From the NCBI RefSeq assembly GCF_900112255.1, contig NZ_FOLE01000006.1, positions 186,001 to 250,000 on the forward strand: a DNA stretch of 64,000 nt, in the 5' to 3' direction. Numbering within the stretch: position 1 is the stretch's first letter; each line of letters begins with the position of its first letter. The DNA comes from Flexibacter flexilis DSM 6793. GTDB taxonomy: Bacteria; Bacteroidota; Bacteroidia; Cytophagales; Flexibacteraceae. Positions 54,135 to 62,868 of the stretch are shown piece after piece. A program made the translations under genes and the position numbers. The notes beneath the pieces are model-generated. The model ran no database searches and was not told the DNA's origin. It was given only the letters and a program-made list of their open reading frames with translations.

Positions 54135-54895
54135 TAGAAGATTAAGAATTGTACACGGCGGTTTTTCTTTCTGTTGGCAGCTGAAGTGTTTGGAACGATT
54201 GGTTGGCGTTCGCCATACCCAACTGTTTGTATTCTATCGGCTGGTACGCCTACGATGGTCAGTTCATTTTGTACCTCATCAACACGCTTTTGCGAAAGTT
54301 TGTCGTTGGATTCTTCTGTTCCTACGTCGTCGGTATGGCCTTCTACCAAGATAATGTAACCGTCCAAACCGTATTGCATGGCATCACTAAACTGTGCTGT
54401 TTGTGTTACATCCACGACCCCGCTATTCGTCTCAAAATAAACAGGTTGTAGCACTACTTTAGGTTTTAAGCCTAATTTTTTATAGTTTTTTACTTGGTCT
54501 TTGGTAAGTGTTGGGTCTGGAGGTGGAATAGATTTGTCTATGCGTTCTTCGGGTACTGGCGTAGGGTTGGGTTGTTGGGTAACAACAGGTGGTGGTGTCT
54601 GTGGTAAAGGATTGCTATTGCTACTGGCATTAAAAATAGGAGGGCTTCCTGCCAGACTTTTCATACCGCCAGGGGGTTCGTAGCCTTTTACCTTTTTACG
54701 CTTAGCTTTTCCGCCGTACGCAGCCATTTTGTGGCAATTAGTGCCATTTTTTACCAACGGATTAAGGCGATAGACAAAAGACCAGCCTCTTGTTTTTGCG
54801 CCATAGTGATAAGTATTGCAACTAGTGTTCGTTAATAATAATATCAACGAACATAAAAGTATGATTCCCTTAGCATGTATGTAATATTTTAGCAT
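54134..54895 (-). CDS. OmpA-family lipoprotein
   Basis: I chose the ATG at 54895 (MLKYYIHAKGIILLCSLILLLTNTSC in parts), giving 253 residues and a proper lipoprotein signal with the cysteine in NTSC; an upstream ATG at 54928 adds eleven residues before the signal. After a basic segment (GGKAKRKKVKGYEPPGGM) and a Pro-rich linker (PPPVVTQQPNPTPVPEER), the last ~110 residues form an OmpA domain: VYFETNSGVVDV, VEGHTDDVGTEESNDKLSQKR and VGYGERQPIVPN then NRKKNRRVQFLIF. It probably links the outer membrane to peptidoglycan. It is not similar to the OmpA gene at 14 kb outside that domain. Confidence 0.82.
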   Translation of the reverse strand: MLKYYIHAKGIILLCSLILLLTNTSCNTYHYGAKTRGWSFVYRLNPLVKNGTNCHKMAAYGGKAKRKKVKGYEPPGGMKSLAGSPPIFNASSNSNPLPQTPPPVVTQQPNPTPVPEERIDKSIPPPDPTLTKDQVKNYKKLGLKPKVVLQPVYFETNSGVVDVTQTAQFSDAMQYGLDGYIILVEGHTDDVGTEESNDKLSQKRVDEVQNELTIVGVPADRIQTVGYGERQPIVPNTSAANRKKNRRVQFLIF

Positions 54896-55085
54896 AAGGT
54901 TAATTGTTTTTATGTAAGAACTATGCACCTGTTTTGAATAAAAGCACGACGATTGTGTCTGTTATTGAATTTAAACGATACTTTGTCGTTTGTAATTTAA
55001 GGTTAAAAATATAGCTTTAGAGGCATATTAGCAAATTTAAAAAAATAAATTTTATTCTTTATATGTATTAAAAAAATGAAATTTA

Positions 55086-56459
55086 TTAAATTGTAGCATC
55101 AGTTTTGGTTAAGTTTTGATTTTGTTGCATAAGTTTAGCTTGATGCGCCAAGCGGGAATTAATACGTTTTTTTCGGAGATTTTCAGCGTTAATATAGTTG
55201 GTATATCCTCGTAATAATAAAAATATGGGCCAATAGCTCATCCCCACAAAAGCAATGATGCCAGGCAAGTCCCCGCCTCGCATGAGCGGAATAGTGGAGG
55301 CCAAAATAACACCCTTTAGAAGATATTTTATATCTGAACTATATCTATCTGCATATTGAAATGCTTTTGCAAATAAATAACCATATAATATACAAAATAA
55401 GATAATGCCTATGATTGCTCCTTCCCCATAAAATGTTCCATACAGAGACTCTGAAATACCAACATAGTTTCCTTGCATATTGTCATTTAATCCTAATTTG
55501 TTGGCGTATCCTCCAGGTGGTTTGTCTGGCCATAAGGCACGAGGAATTGGGCGCATCAAAATTTCGAGATGTTGCATTCCATATTGATAATTAAGATGTT
55601 GTGGATAAACTTGTAATGTCATCATAAATCCATCAAGCATATTGGAATCTTCGGCATTACTCGATCTAGCCAATGCTTTATCCATAATCTCTGAAACAGA
55701 TAATTTGGATAAATTTTGAGAACGAGATACCCCTGCTATTGCAAATACAATTATGATTGCACTTCCACCTACCACATAATACATGAGTTTTTGTGTTATA
55801 CTTTTATTTTTTAGGAACACAATACCTGCAGCAATAGCCCATGACAAAAATTGAAATCGCAAGTAAGGGTCATAAGAATTGACAATGGCAAAAAGCATTA
55901 TCACAGTAAGTAGAATCTTTGAAAAAAAATTTTGCCTTAATGATAAACTTTGAATGGTAATATAAATAAGTACAATCATTCCGCCTAGTGCCATCCCGAA
56001 TAGCATTAGATATGAGCCTGCACCAGAAAGTAGACTACCGAAGGCTTTTGTTACCGTATTGACCACAAAAATGCCAATAAAACCAAAGATAATTGTTGGC
56101 TGATGTATATTTAGATATGCGTTTAGCTGCTGTGGGGTGTCTTTTTTTTTAACTTTTACGTTTTTTAGTTGGACTGAAAAATAAAAATAGCTTATGGAGA
56201 GCATGGTTGTACCAAATAAAAAGAGATTGAGTGCCTCTAAACCAAGTTCATCCGTCATTTTAAAAAAATCTACTCCTCTTGAGTAGGCAACTCTTACCCA
56301 GCTGGCTTTTTTGTCCATCACTACATTATAGCGATTTAGCCCCGACGAAATAAAGAAAAATACGATTAGCGCAATCCACTCATCATTATATTTTAAAAAC
56401 ACATATAACGCGAATAAGACCAATAAATAAGTAACAATGGTGATGCCCGTTATACCCAT
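55086..56459 (-). CDS. Oligosaccharide repeat-unit polymerase-like membrane protein
   Basis: The 457-residue protein has about ten to twelve hydrophobic segments and a large central loop (about 245-330, with RSSNAEDSNMLDGFMMTLQVYPQHLNYQYGMQHLEILMRPIPRALWPDKPPGG in parts). The loop phrase PRALWPDKP is typical of the O-antigen polymerase-like (Wzy-type) family in Bacteroidota. It probably joins lipid-linked repeat units on the periplasmic face of the inner membrane. It overlaps the upstream glycosyltransferase gene by ten bases, so the two are translationally coupled. No flippase or wzz gene is in view. Confidence 0.75.
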   Translation of the reverse strand: MGITGITIVTYLLVLFALYVFLKYNDEWIALIVFFFISSGLNRYNVVMDKKASWVRVAYSRGVDFFKMTDELGLEALNLFLFGTTMLSISYFYFSVQLKNVKVKKKDTPQQLNAYLNIHQPTIIFGFIGIFVVNTVTKAFGSLLSGAGSYLMLFGMALGGMIVLIYITIQSLSLRQNFFSKILLTVIMLFAIVNSYDPYLRFQFLSWAIAAGIVFLKNKSITQKLMYYVVGGSAIIIVFAIAGVSRSQNLSKLSVSEIMDKALARSSNAEDSNMLDGFMMTLQVYPQHLNYQYGMQHLEILMRPIPRALWPDKPPGGYANKLGLNDNMQGNYVGISESLYGTFYGEGAIIGIILFCILYGYLFAKAFQYADRYSSDIKYLLKGVILASTIPLMRGGDLPGIIAFVGMSYWPIFLLLRGYTNYINAENLRKKRINSRLAHQAKLMQQNQNLTKTDATI

Positions 56460-57694
56460 GCTTTTAGTTGATTTGCCAAAATACTTGATAATTTTTGTTC
56501 ATAGCTTTCCCATGAATACTGCAAAGCTGCGTTGCGAGCTGCAAGGCGCATTTGTGTGTAAGCCTGTGCATCTTTTCCGCGCAAAGTTTCGATAGCTTGC
56601 GCCAATGCCTTCGTATCCCGAACAGGCACAATGTAGCCGTTTTTATCGTTTTCTATCAATTCTGGGCCAATAGAATGAGGTGTTGTAATCACGGGCAAGC
56701 CTGCGGCCATTGCTTCCACTATTACCAACCCGAATCCCTCAAAAATCGTTGGCAGCACCAGCGCATCAAACTCTTGATACAAACCAAACATTTCCATTTG
56801 CGAAACGGCTGGCCTATACGAATACCAATCTTTTTCTTTGGCAAATGCCTCGCCTGCGCCTTGTATGCCGCCCACGATGTGCAATTCTGCCGCGCCTTTA
56901 GGCAAAAGTTTCATAGCATCAAGTAAATATTTCATGCCTTTGCGCTGCGTAACCGTGCCCGCATACAGTAATCTGAGCGGACGTTTTGTAATGTCTGCGC
57001 CTTTGGTGATTTCTGGATTTATATACGGCACATGGTCTATGGCCGCGCCCAATGGCAATACAATAATTTTGTTATCGCTTATGCCGTCGGCCAATAGCGT
57101 TTGGCGCGTAAACGACGAAGCCGCGATTACACGGTCGGCGCGATGTGGTTCTTCTGCCAATCTTTTTTCGTAATGTGCAGGAAAAACCAAATTGTCGATG
57201 CTGTCTGCCCACTCTGGGTGCAAACGCGCTTCTTCTCCCAAAATCTGTTGCGCGGACTTTACGTGTGCGGTGGCCAACTCACAAACAGCCAACTTGCCTG
57301 TTTGGGTCGCTGCCGCCAAACTTTCATAACAACTTCCCTGAAAACCCCAGTACACATCAGACTTGCGTTTGCGCAACAGACTTGCTACATAATTATCAAA
57401 ATCCATATCCCTTTGGTAAACAGCATTTTGAGTAACTGACGTTTTGCCGTACAAGCGGCGCAAGGCCAGTTCTTTTAGTTCAAAACGCCAATTAGCTTCT
57501 ACATATTTTCCGCCCAAGCCTTCTTCAAAGCGGCGCGTCCAATAGGTATTTCCTTTTTGTAGCAAATAATTTTGCAGTGCCGTGTTGGTAATGTACGAAC
57601 TGGTATAAAAGACATCTAAAGCCCCCAAATTGAGAAGGGCTTTGGCTACTTTATAAGAATGTTGCTTGCCAGAATGGGATAAGGTAATGTTCAT
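56450..57694 (-). CDS. Family 4 glycosyltransferase
   Basis: The 414-residue protein has a GT-B fold. The C-terminal nucleotide-sugar domain shows RLLYAGTVTQRKGMKYLLDAM, YQEFDALVLPTIFEGFGLVIVEAMAAGLPVITTPHSIGPELIENDKNGYIVP (in parts), with the EGFGLVIVEAMA motif of GT4 enzymes. The N-terminus starts MNITLSHSGKQHSYKVAKALL, with little secretion signal, so it is cytoplasmic. It likely adds a sugar to a lipid-linked surface glycan. It is first in a two-gene unit with the polymerase. A minus-strand -7 element TATCTTTG (57720-57727) precedes it. Confidence 0.88.
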   Translation of the reverse strand: MNITLSHSGKQHSYKVAKALLNLGALDVFYTSSYITNTALQNYLLQKGNTYWTRRFEEGLGGKYVEANWRFELKELALRRLYGKTSVTQNAVYQRDMDFDNYVASLLRKRKSDVYWGFQGSCYESLAAATQTGKLAVCELATAHVKSAQQILGEEARLHPEWADSIDNLVFPAHYEKRLAEEPHRADRVIAASSFTRQTLLADGISDNKIIVLPLGAAIDHVPYINPEITKGADITKRPLRLLYAGTVTQRKGMKYLLDAMKLLPKGAAELHIVGGIQGAGEAFAKEKDWYSYRPAVSQMEMFGLYQEFDALVLPTIFEGFGLVIVEAMAAGLPVITTPHSIGPELIENDKNGYIVPVRDTKALAQAIETLRGKDAQAYTQMRLAARNAALQYSWESYEQKLSSILANQLKAWV

Positions 57695-57719
57695 TTAGTC
57701 TTTTTTCCGAAACAAAAAA

Positions 57720-57745
57720 CAAAGATAATACTTTCGGCTATGCAA
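57720..57745 (-). promoter_or_regulatory. Candidate promoter for the glycosyltransferase/polymerase pair
   Basis: On the minus strand TTG (57743-57745) and TATCTTTG (57720-57727) are 15 bases apart, shorter than ideal. The element lies 26 bases before the start codon. Confidence 0.3.
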
Positions 57746-57753
57746 TGGTTGTT

Positions 57754-58335
57754 TTAATGAACTCTGTCGCCTCTGATGCTCATATCCGCGATGATTTTGG
57801 CTTCTGCTTCCAGTAGTTCGTTAAGGCGTTGCCTCACTTCTTCGGCGGGGCGATATTCTTTAGCCAAATCCACAAATGTAGTGTAATGGCCTGCTTCCGA
57901 AACCATTAGCTCATAATAAAACTTGCGTAGTTCCGTGTCGCTGATTTCTTGCGAAAGCAACCGAAATCGCTCACAACTCCGCGCCTCAATGATGGCGCAA
58001 ACCAATAATTTATCCAATAGTCGCCAATCGGCATCGCCGCCCTTGCGTTCGAGTTTGAGCAGCTCGGTTACATATACGTCGCGGCGTGCGTGTCCGAGTT
58101 GCAAGCCGCGTTTTTTGAGTTCGGCCAGCACGCGTTCAAAATGACTCCATTCTTCCGCTACAATTTCGGTGAGTGTGTCCACCAACTTTGCTTTTTCGGG
58201 ATATTGGATAATCAGGGAAATGGCACTGGAAGCGGCTTTTTGTTCGCAATAGGCGTGGTCTATCAATATTTCTTCAATATTTTTTTGCGCAATGTCCGTC
58301 CAACGTGGGTCTGTGGGAAGTTTGAGGCCAAGCAT
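57754..58335 (-). CDS. miaE: tRNA-(ms2io6A37)-hydroxylase-like di-iron protein
   Basis: The 193-residue protein begins MLGLKLPTDPRWTDIAQKNI, the pattern of MiaE-type hydroxylases in Bacteroidota. Di-iron carboxylate motifs are visible as ILIDHAYCEQKAASSAISL (Glu-x2-x), IVAEEWSHFERVLAEL (ExxH) and later CAIIEARSCERFRLL and MVSEAGHYTTFVDLA, giving two E/ExxH sets in a ferritin-like bundle. MiaE hydroxylates the isopentenyl group of 2-methylthio-A37 in tRNA with oxygen. Other ferritin-like oxidases share the fold, so the substrate is inferred. Single gene. Confidence 0.85.
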   Translation of the reverse strand: MLGLKLPTDPRWTDIAQKNIEEILIDHAYCEQKAASSAISLIIQYPEKAKLVDTLTEIVAEEWSHFERVLAELKKRGLQLGHARRDVYVTELLKLERKGGDADWRLLDKLLVCAIIEARSCERFRLLSQEISDTELRKFYYELMVSEAGHYTTFVDLAKEYRPAEEVRQRLNELLEAEAKIIADMSIRGDRVH

Positions 58336-58576
58336 ATTTTTTTATTCAATCAAAAGGAAAAAAATCTATCAGAAAGCGAAGGTAGCGTTTTCGGGGCGAA
58401 TGGAAAAGCAACCTTTTGAGCGTTCGTGTATCTTTTGTCCGTTGCTTGTGCCGTTGTTCCTGCATTTTGGGCGGTTGGTATAATCCGAACTGTTTTGTTT
58501 GCGGGAATCAATAGCTTTGTATCATGGCAGTTTATACATTGGCCAGCGTATTTTTTTACTTAACTTTTCTTTCCTT

Positions 58577-61500
58577 ATGAAAAAATCCTTACTGGGTGCG
58601 TTGCTGTTGCAGTGTGCCGTAGCGATGGGACAAGAAACCGCCGCCCCTTTGTGGTTGCGTTATCCAGCTATTTCGCCCAATGGCAAAGAAATTATTTTCA
58701 ACTACAAAGGTAGCTTGTTCAAAGTTTCTGCTGATGGCGGTGTTGCCGTTCCCCTTACCCTGAACAATTCCTACAACTACAAAGCGGTTTGGTCGCCCGA
58801 CGGCAAGCAAGTGGCTTTTGCCTCCGACCGCAATGGCAATTTTGATGTGTACGTGATGCCTTCGCAAGGTGGCACAGCGCAACGCCTCACCACGTTTTCG
58901 GGTGGTGAGTTGCCGACATCTTTTACGCCCGACGGCAAAAAAGTGTTGTACAATGCCGTAATTGCCGACTCGCCCGAAAACGTGATGTTTCCGAGTGGCG
59001 TGTTGCCTGAGCTTTACGCCGTGTCGGTAGCGGGTGGCCGTCCCGAACAAGTGCTAACCGTGCCCGCACAAGAAGCCGTTTACGACAAAGCTGCAAAGCG
59101 TTTACTTTACTACAACCGCAAAGGCTACGAGAACGAATGGCGCAAACACCATACTTCGGCGGTGGCGCGTGATGTGATGATGTACGATGTAGCCACACAA
59201 AAACACGAGTATATCACCTCGTTTATGGGCGAAGACCGCAATCCTGTTTTTGCTGCCGACGAGAAAAGTATTTATTATTTGAGCGAACAATCAGGCACTT
59301 TCAATGTGCATCAGTTGGATTTGGGAACGAAACAAAATACCCAAATTACGCGCTACGACAAACATCCTGTACGTTTCCTGACCGCTTCGCAAGACAACAA
59401 ACTTTGTTATTCGTTTGACGGTGAAATTTATGTGAAAGAAGCCAACGGCGAGCCACGTAAAATCAATGTTACGTTGCCTTATGAGTTTGCCAATTCGGAT
59501 AAAGAATTGCTTACGTCTGGTAATGGCGCGACGGAAATATCTGTTTCACCCGACGGCAAAGAAGTTGTGTTTGTGGAACGTGGCGAAGTGTTCGTAACGG
59601 CGGTAGAATACGGTACCACCAAACGCATTACCAACACGCCAGAGCAAGAACGCAATGTGAGTTTTAGCCCCGACGGAAAATCTATTTTGTACGCTGGCGA
59701 AAGAAACGGCAGTTGGAATTTGTACCAAACCAAATTGGTGAAAGCAGACGAAAAGCATTTCTATAACGCAACCGAAATCAAAGAAGAACCTTTGTTGGAA
59801 ACGGAAGCCGAAACTTTTCAGCCGATGTATTCGCCTGATGGAAAGGAAGTTGCCTTTTTGGAAGAACGCGTGATTTTGCGTGTAATTAATTTGGCTACCA
59901 AACAAGTTCGCACGATTTTGGGCAAAGAACACAACTATTCGTATTCGGACGGAGACCAATGGTACAACTGGTCGCCAGATAGCAAATGGTTTTTGGTGAA
60001 TTATGCTACTACGCATTTGTTTTTGCCTGAAGTTGGTCTCATTTCGGCAGACGGCAAAGGCAAAGTGAAAAATTTGACCAATAGCGGCTATTCGGATACC
60101 AACCCGATTTGGCAATTAGGCGGCAAAGCCATGCTTTGGTCTTCGGACAGACAAGGTATGCGCAGCCATGGCAGTTGGGGCGCACAAGACGATATGTACG
60201 CTTTGTTCTTTACGCAAGATGCTTACAATCAATTTGTAATGAGCAAAGAGGAGTACGAGGCTTGGAAAGAAACCAACAAAAAAGACGACAAGAAGGAGGA
60301 TAAAAAAGACGATAAAAAGAAAGATGACAAAAAAGGCAAGTCCGACGACAAAAAGGAGGAAAGCGTAAAGCCTATCGAAATAGATTTCGAGCATCTGGAA
60401 GATCGTCGCGTTCGCCTAACGATTCATTCTTCGCAACTCGGTGGCGCATTCCTCAACAAAGACGGCACGAAATTGTATTACATGAGCCGTTTTGAAAAAG
60501 GTTTTGATTTGTGGGTAAACGATTTTAAGGAACATGAAACCAAGTTGTTAGCCAAATTAGATGCTGGTTCGGTGGGTATGGAAATGAGCAAAGACGGCGA
60601 AAGTCTTTTTGTGGTGGCCGATGGTTCGCTTTCCAAAATTTCGTTGAGCGATGGCAAGAAAAAAGGCATTTCGTACAGAAGTGAAATGAATCTTGACCGC
60701 AGCGGCGAACGTGCCTATTTCTTTGAACACGCTTGGCGACAAGTGAAAAAGAAATTCTATGACCCTGCTTTGCATGGCGTGGACTGGGATTTTTACAAAA
60801 AAGCATACAACAAATTTTTGCCACACATCAACAACAACTACGATTTTGCGGAAATGCTAAGCGAGTTGTTGGGCGAGTTGAACGCTTCGCACACGGGTTC
60901 GGGCTACCGTCATAGCAGCAAACAAGCCGACCAAACGGCTTCTTTAGCGGCTTTTTATGATACAAAATACAAAGGCAATGGTTTGAAAATCGTGGAGATA
61001 ATGGACAAAAGCCCATTGCAACAAACCAAAAAAGCCGTGAAAGTGGGTGACGTAATCGAAAAAATAGACGGTGTACTTATTACCCCAGACATGGATTATT
61101 ACCCGTTACTGAATCGCAAAGCGGGCAAACCTGTAACGCTGACCATCGCCGAAGCGGGTGGCGCAACACGCCGCGACGAGACCATTAAACCTGTGTCTGT
61201 GGGTCGTGAAAACGAACTTTTGTACGAACGTTGGGTAAAACGCCGCCGCGAGCAAGTAGAAAAACTTTCGGGTGGCCGTTTGGGATATGTACACGTGCAA
61301 GGCATGAACAGTCAAAGTTTTAGAGAAGTTTACTCGGAGGTTTTGGGTAGATATTCGGACAAAGAAGCTATTGTAATTGATACGCGCTTTAATGGTGGCG
61401 GTTGGTTGCACGATGACTTGGCGACGCTTTTCACGGGTAAAGAATACGTTACGCTTTCGCCGCGCGGTCAGGATTTCGGCCACGACCCAATGTCGAAATG

Positions 61501-61834
61501 GACTAAGCCAAGTGCCTTGCTGGTAAGTGAAAGTAACTACTCTGATGCGCACGCTTTCCCGTATGTGTACCAGACGTTGGGTATTGGTAAAATTGTGGGT
61601 ATGCCCGTGCCAGGTACAATGACTGCCGTTTGGTGGGAAACGCTCCAAGATCCGACACTTTATTTTGGTATTCCTGAAGTTGGTGCGAAAGATACAAAAG
61701 GTAAATATCTTGAAAACCAACAACTTGAGCCAGATGTAAAAGTAAACAATGAATACGAGCAAGTAGTAAAAGGCCGCGACCAGCAATTGGAAAAAGCCGT
61801 AGAAACATTGCTCAATCAGTTGGGTAAAAAATAA
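58577..61834 (+). CDS. Tricorn-like S41 protease with beta-propellers
   Basis: I chose the ATG at 58577 (MKKSLLGALLLQCAVAMGQE), which gives a signal peptide and 1085 residues; an in-frame ATG at 58499 would put 26 extra residues before it. The N-terminal half (about 25-555) has WD/PD40-like propeller blades with repeated SPDGKxVxF (AISPNGKEIIF, SPDGKQVAFASD, SFSPDGKSILY). A low-complexity linker of Lys and Asp occupies about 558-605. A tricorn C1-type and PDZ region follow (about 700-880), then an S41 peptidase domain with IDTRFNGGGWLHDDLA and VSESNYSDAHAFPYVYQTLGIGKIVG (in parts); the nucleophile is probably the serine of NYSDAHAFP near 985. It likely degrades peptides in the periplasm. Confidence 0.88.
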   Translation: MKKSLLGALLLQCAVAMGQETAAPLWLRYPAISPNGKEIIFNYKGSLFKVSADGGVAVPLTLNNSYNYKAVWSPDGKQVAFASDRNGNFDVYVMPSQGGTAQRLTTFSGGELPTSFTPDGKKVLYNAVIADSPENVMFPSGVLPELYAVSVAGGRPEQVLTVPAQEAVYDKAAKRLLYYNRKGYENEWRKHHTSAVARDVMMYDVATQKHEYITSFMGEDRNPVFAADEKSIYYLSEQSGTFNVHQLDLGTKQNTQITRYDKHPVRFLTASQDNKLCYSFDGEIYVKEANGEPRKINVTLPYEFANSDKELLTSGNGATEISVSPDGKEVVFVERGEVFVTAVEYGTTKRITNTPEQERNVSFSPDGKSILYAGERNGSWNLYQTKLVKADEKHFYNATEIKEEPLLETEAETFQPMYSPDGKEVAFLEERVILRVINLATKQVRTILGKEHNYSYSDGDQWYNWSPDSKWFLVNYATTHLFLPEVGLISADGKGKVKNLTNSGYSDTNPIWQLGGKAMLWSSDRQGMRSHGSWGAQDDMYALFFTQDAYNQFVMSKEEYEAWKETNKKDDKKEDKKDDKKKDDKKGKSDDKKEESVKPIEIDFEHLEDRRVRLTIHSSQLGGAFLNKDGTKLYYMSRFEKGFDLWVNDFKEHETKLLAKLDAGSVGMEMSKDGESLFVVADGSLSKISLSDGKKKGISYRSEMNLDRSGERAYFFEHAWRQVKKKFYDPALHGVDWDFYKKAYNKFLPHINNNYDFAEMLSELLGELNASHTGSGYRHSSKQADQTASLAAFYDTKYKGNGLKIVEIMDKSPLQQTKKAVKVGDVIEKIDGVLITPDMDYYPLLNRKAGKPVTLTIAEAGGATRRDETIKPVSVGRENELLYERWVKRRREQVEKLSGGRLGYVHVQGMNSQSFREVYSEVLGRYSDKEAIVIDTRFNGGGWLHDDLATLFTGKEYVTLSPRGQDFGHDPMSKWTKPSALLVSESNYSDAHAFPYVYQTLGIGKIVGMPVPGTMTAVWWETLQDPTLYFGIPEVGAKDTKGKYLENQQLEPDVKVNNEYEQVVKGRDQQLEKAVETLLNQLGKK

Positions 61835-61857
61835 AATAACCTAACCTCGAATCCAAT

Positions 61858-61894
61858 AAAAAACCCGTACAGAGCCAGTCTATACGGGTTTTTT
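61858..61894 (+). terminator. Intrinsic terminator after the tricorn-like gene
   Basis: AAAAAACCCGTA (61858-61869) pairs with TACGGGTTTTTT (61883-61894). It also lies next to the convergent end of the secreted cassette. Confidence 0.85.
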
Positions 61895-61944
61895 ATTTGT
61901 GTAAATTTTGGTCAAATAAAAAGCTTTTTTGTTTGCCTAATTAT

Positions 61945-62391
61945 TTAGCGTTTGAAGCCCAATACACTACCACCACATTCGCCGCCGCCCTGATACGAGA
62001 ACGACAAATAATAAATACCTGTGGCAGAGCATTTGTAGCCAAACACGGGATAAAATGCCCCAGAGGCTTTGTCTAAGTTGCTACCTAATTCTTTACGGTT
62101 CGAATCGTAGAGCGTAACGATGAGTTTTTTAGCATCGCCATCTTTTCCACAAAGCGTAACCAAATAGTTACTGTCTTTACTGAAAACGTAAGAGTATTCT
62201 ACTTTTCCACCGTTGCCAGCTTTTGCGCCGTCTATGGAGAAACTTTTAAGGAAGTTATAACCGTTCACTAACTTGCCATTGCAGTGGTCGATGAAGCCAG
62301 CGGCATCGCATTGGGCATAAGACTTATTTGGAGCTAAAGTAGCTAATGCCATCACTACCAGAGACAAAAAGGCTGTTTTCAAATATTGCAT
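61945..62391 (-). CDS. Secreted protein of unknown function, paralogue 2
   Basis: The 148-residue protein has a signal peptide (LKTAFLSLVVMALATLAPNKSYA, in parts) followed directly by QCDAAGFIDHCNGKLVNGYNFLK. The mature part is a small beta-rich domain with six cysteines in the pattern C-C-C-C-C: DHCNGK, VTLCGK, GYKCSATGIYYLSFSY and GGECGGSVLGFKR. This is closely related to the next gene upstream; the two share a 48-base stretch of identical DNA. I know no characterised family. It is third in a probable operon with the paralogue and a lipoprotein, and may bind a ligand at the surface; no function is assigned. Confidence 0.8.
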   Translation of the reverse strand: MQYLKTAFLSLVVMALATLAPNKSYAQCDAAGFIDHCNGKLVNGYNFLKSFSIDGAKAGNGGKVEYSYVFSKDSNYLVTLCGKDGDAKKLIVTLYDSNRKELGSNLDKASGAFYPVFGYKCSATGIYYLSFSYQGGGECGGSVLGFKR

Positions 62392-62405
62392 TTTCTTGAC
62401 TTAAT

Positions 62406-62846
62406 TTATTGGCGTTTGAAACCTAATACACTACCCGCGCATTCGCCTTGTCCGTTAGGGTAAGAGAATGACAAGTAATAAATGCCTGTTGCAGAACACT
62501 TATAAGCAAAAGCAGGGAAAAACGAGTTTGATTTTGCATCAAAATTGCTGCCCAATTCTTTACGATTAGCATCGAAAAGCGTAACAACCAATTTCTTGGC
62601 ATCGCCTTCCTTGCTACAAAGCGTCATCAAATAGTTACTGTCTTTACTGAAAACGTAAGAGTATTCTACTTTTCCGCTGGTTGCTTTTCCACCATCAATC
62701 GAGAAACTTTTCAAGAAATTGTAACCGTTGGCAAGCTTGGCGTTACAATTATCCATAAACTTTTCGGCATCGCATTGCGCGAATGAAGCCTTCGGCAACA
62801 TGGCAAAGAAACAAAATGTTACAATTGCGATAAGGAGCTTTTTCAT
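62406..62846 (-). CDS. Secreted protein of unknown function, paralogue 1
   Basis: I chose the ATG at 62846 (MKKLLIAIVTFCFFAMLPKA), giving 146 residues with a typical signal peptide; the long upstream extension in the same frame overlaps the lipoprotein gene and is unlikely. After the cleavage near ASFAQ the mature protein reads QCDAEKFMDNCNAKLANGYN and ends with GECAGSVLGFKRQ. It keeps the same cysteines as its neighbour 14 bases downstream, and about two thirds of residues agree. The cysteines may form disulfides after export. Function unknown. Confidence 0.8.
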   Translation of the reverse strand: MKKLLIAIVTFCFFAMLPKASFAQCDAEKFMDNCNAKLANGYNFLKSFSIDGGKATSGKVEYSYVFSKDSNYLMTLCSKEGDAKKLVVTLFDANRKELGSNFDAKSNSFFPAFAYKCSATGIYYLSFSYPNGQGECAGSVLGFKRQ

Positions 62847-62868
62847 GTTGTGATTAATTTTGAAGGTT

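Noticed and set aside
58499-58576. Upstream in-frame start of the tricorn-like protease
   Set aside because: It would place 26 residues before an obvious signal peptide and covers a -7-like promoter element (TAGCTTTG, 58512-58519).
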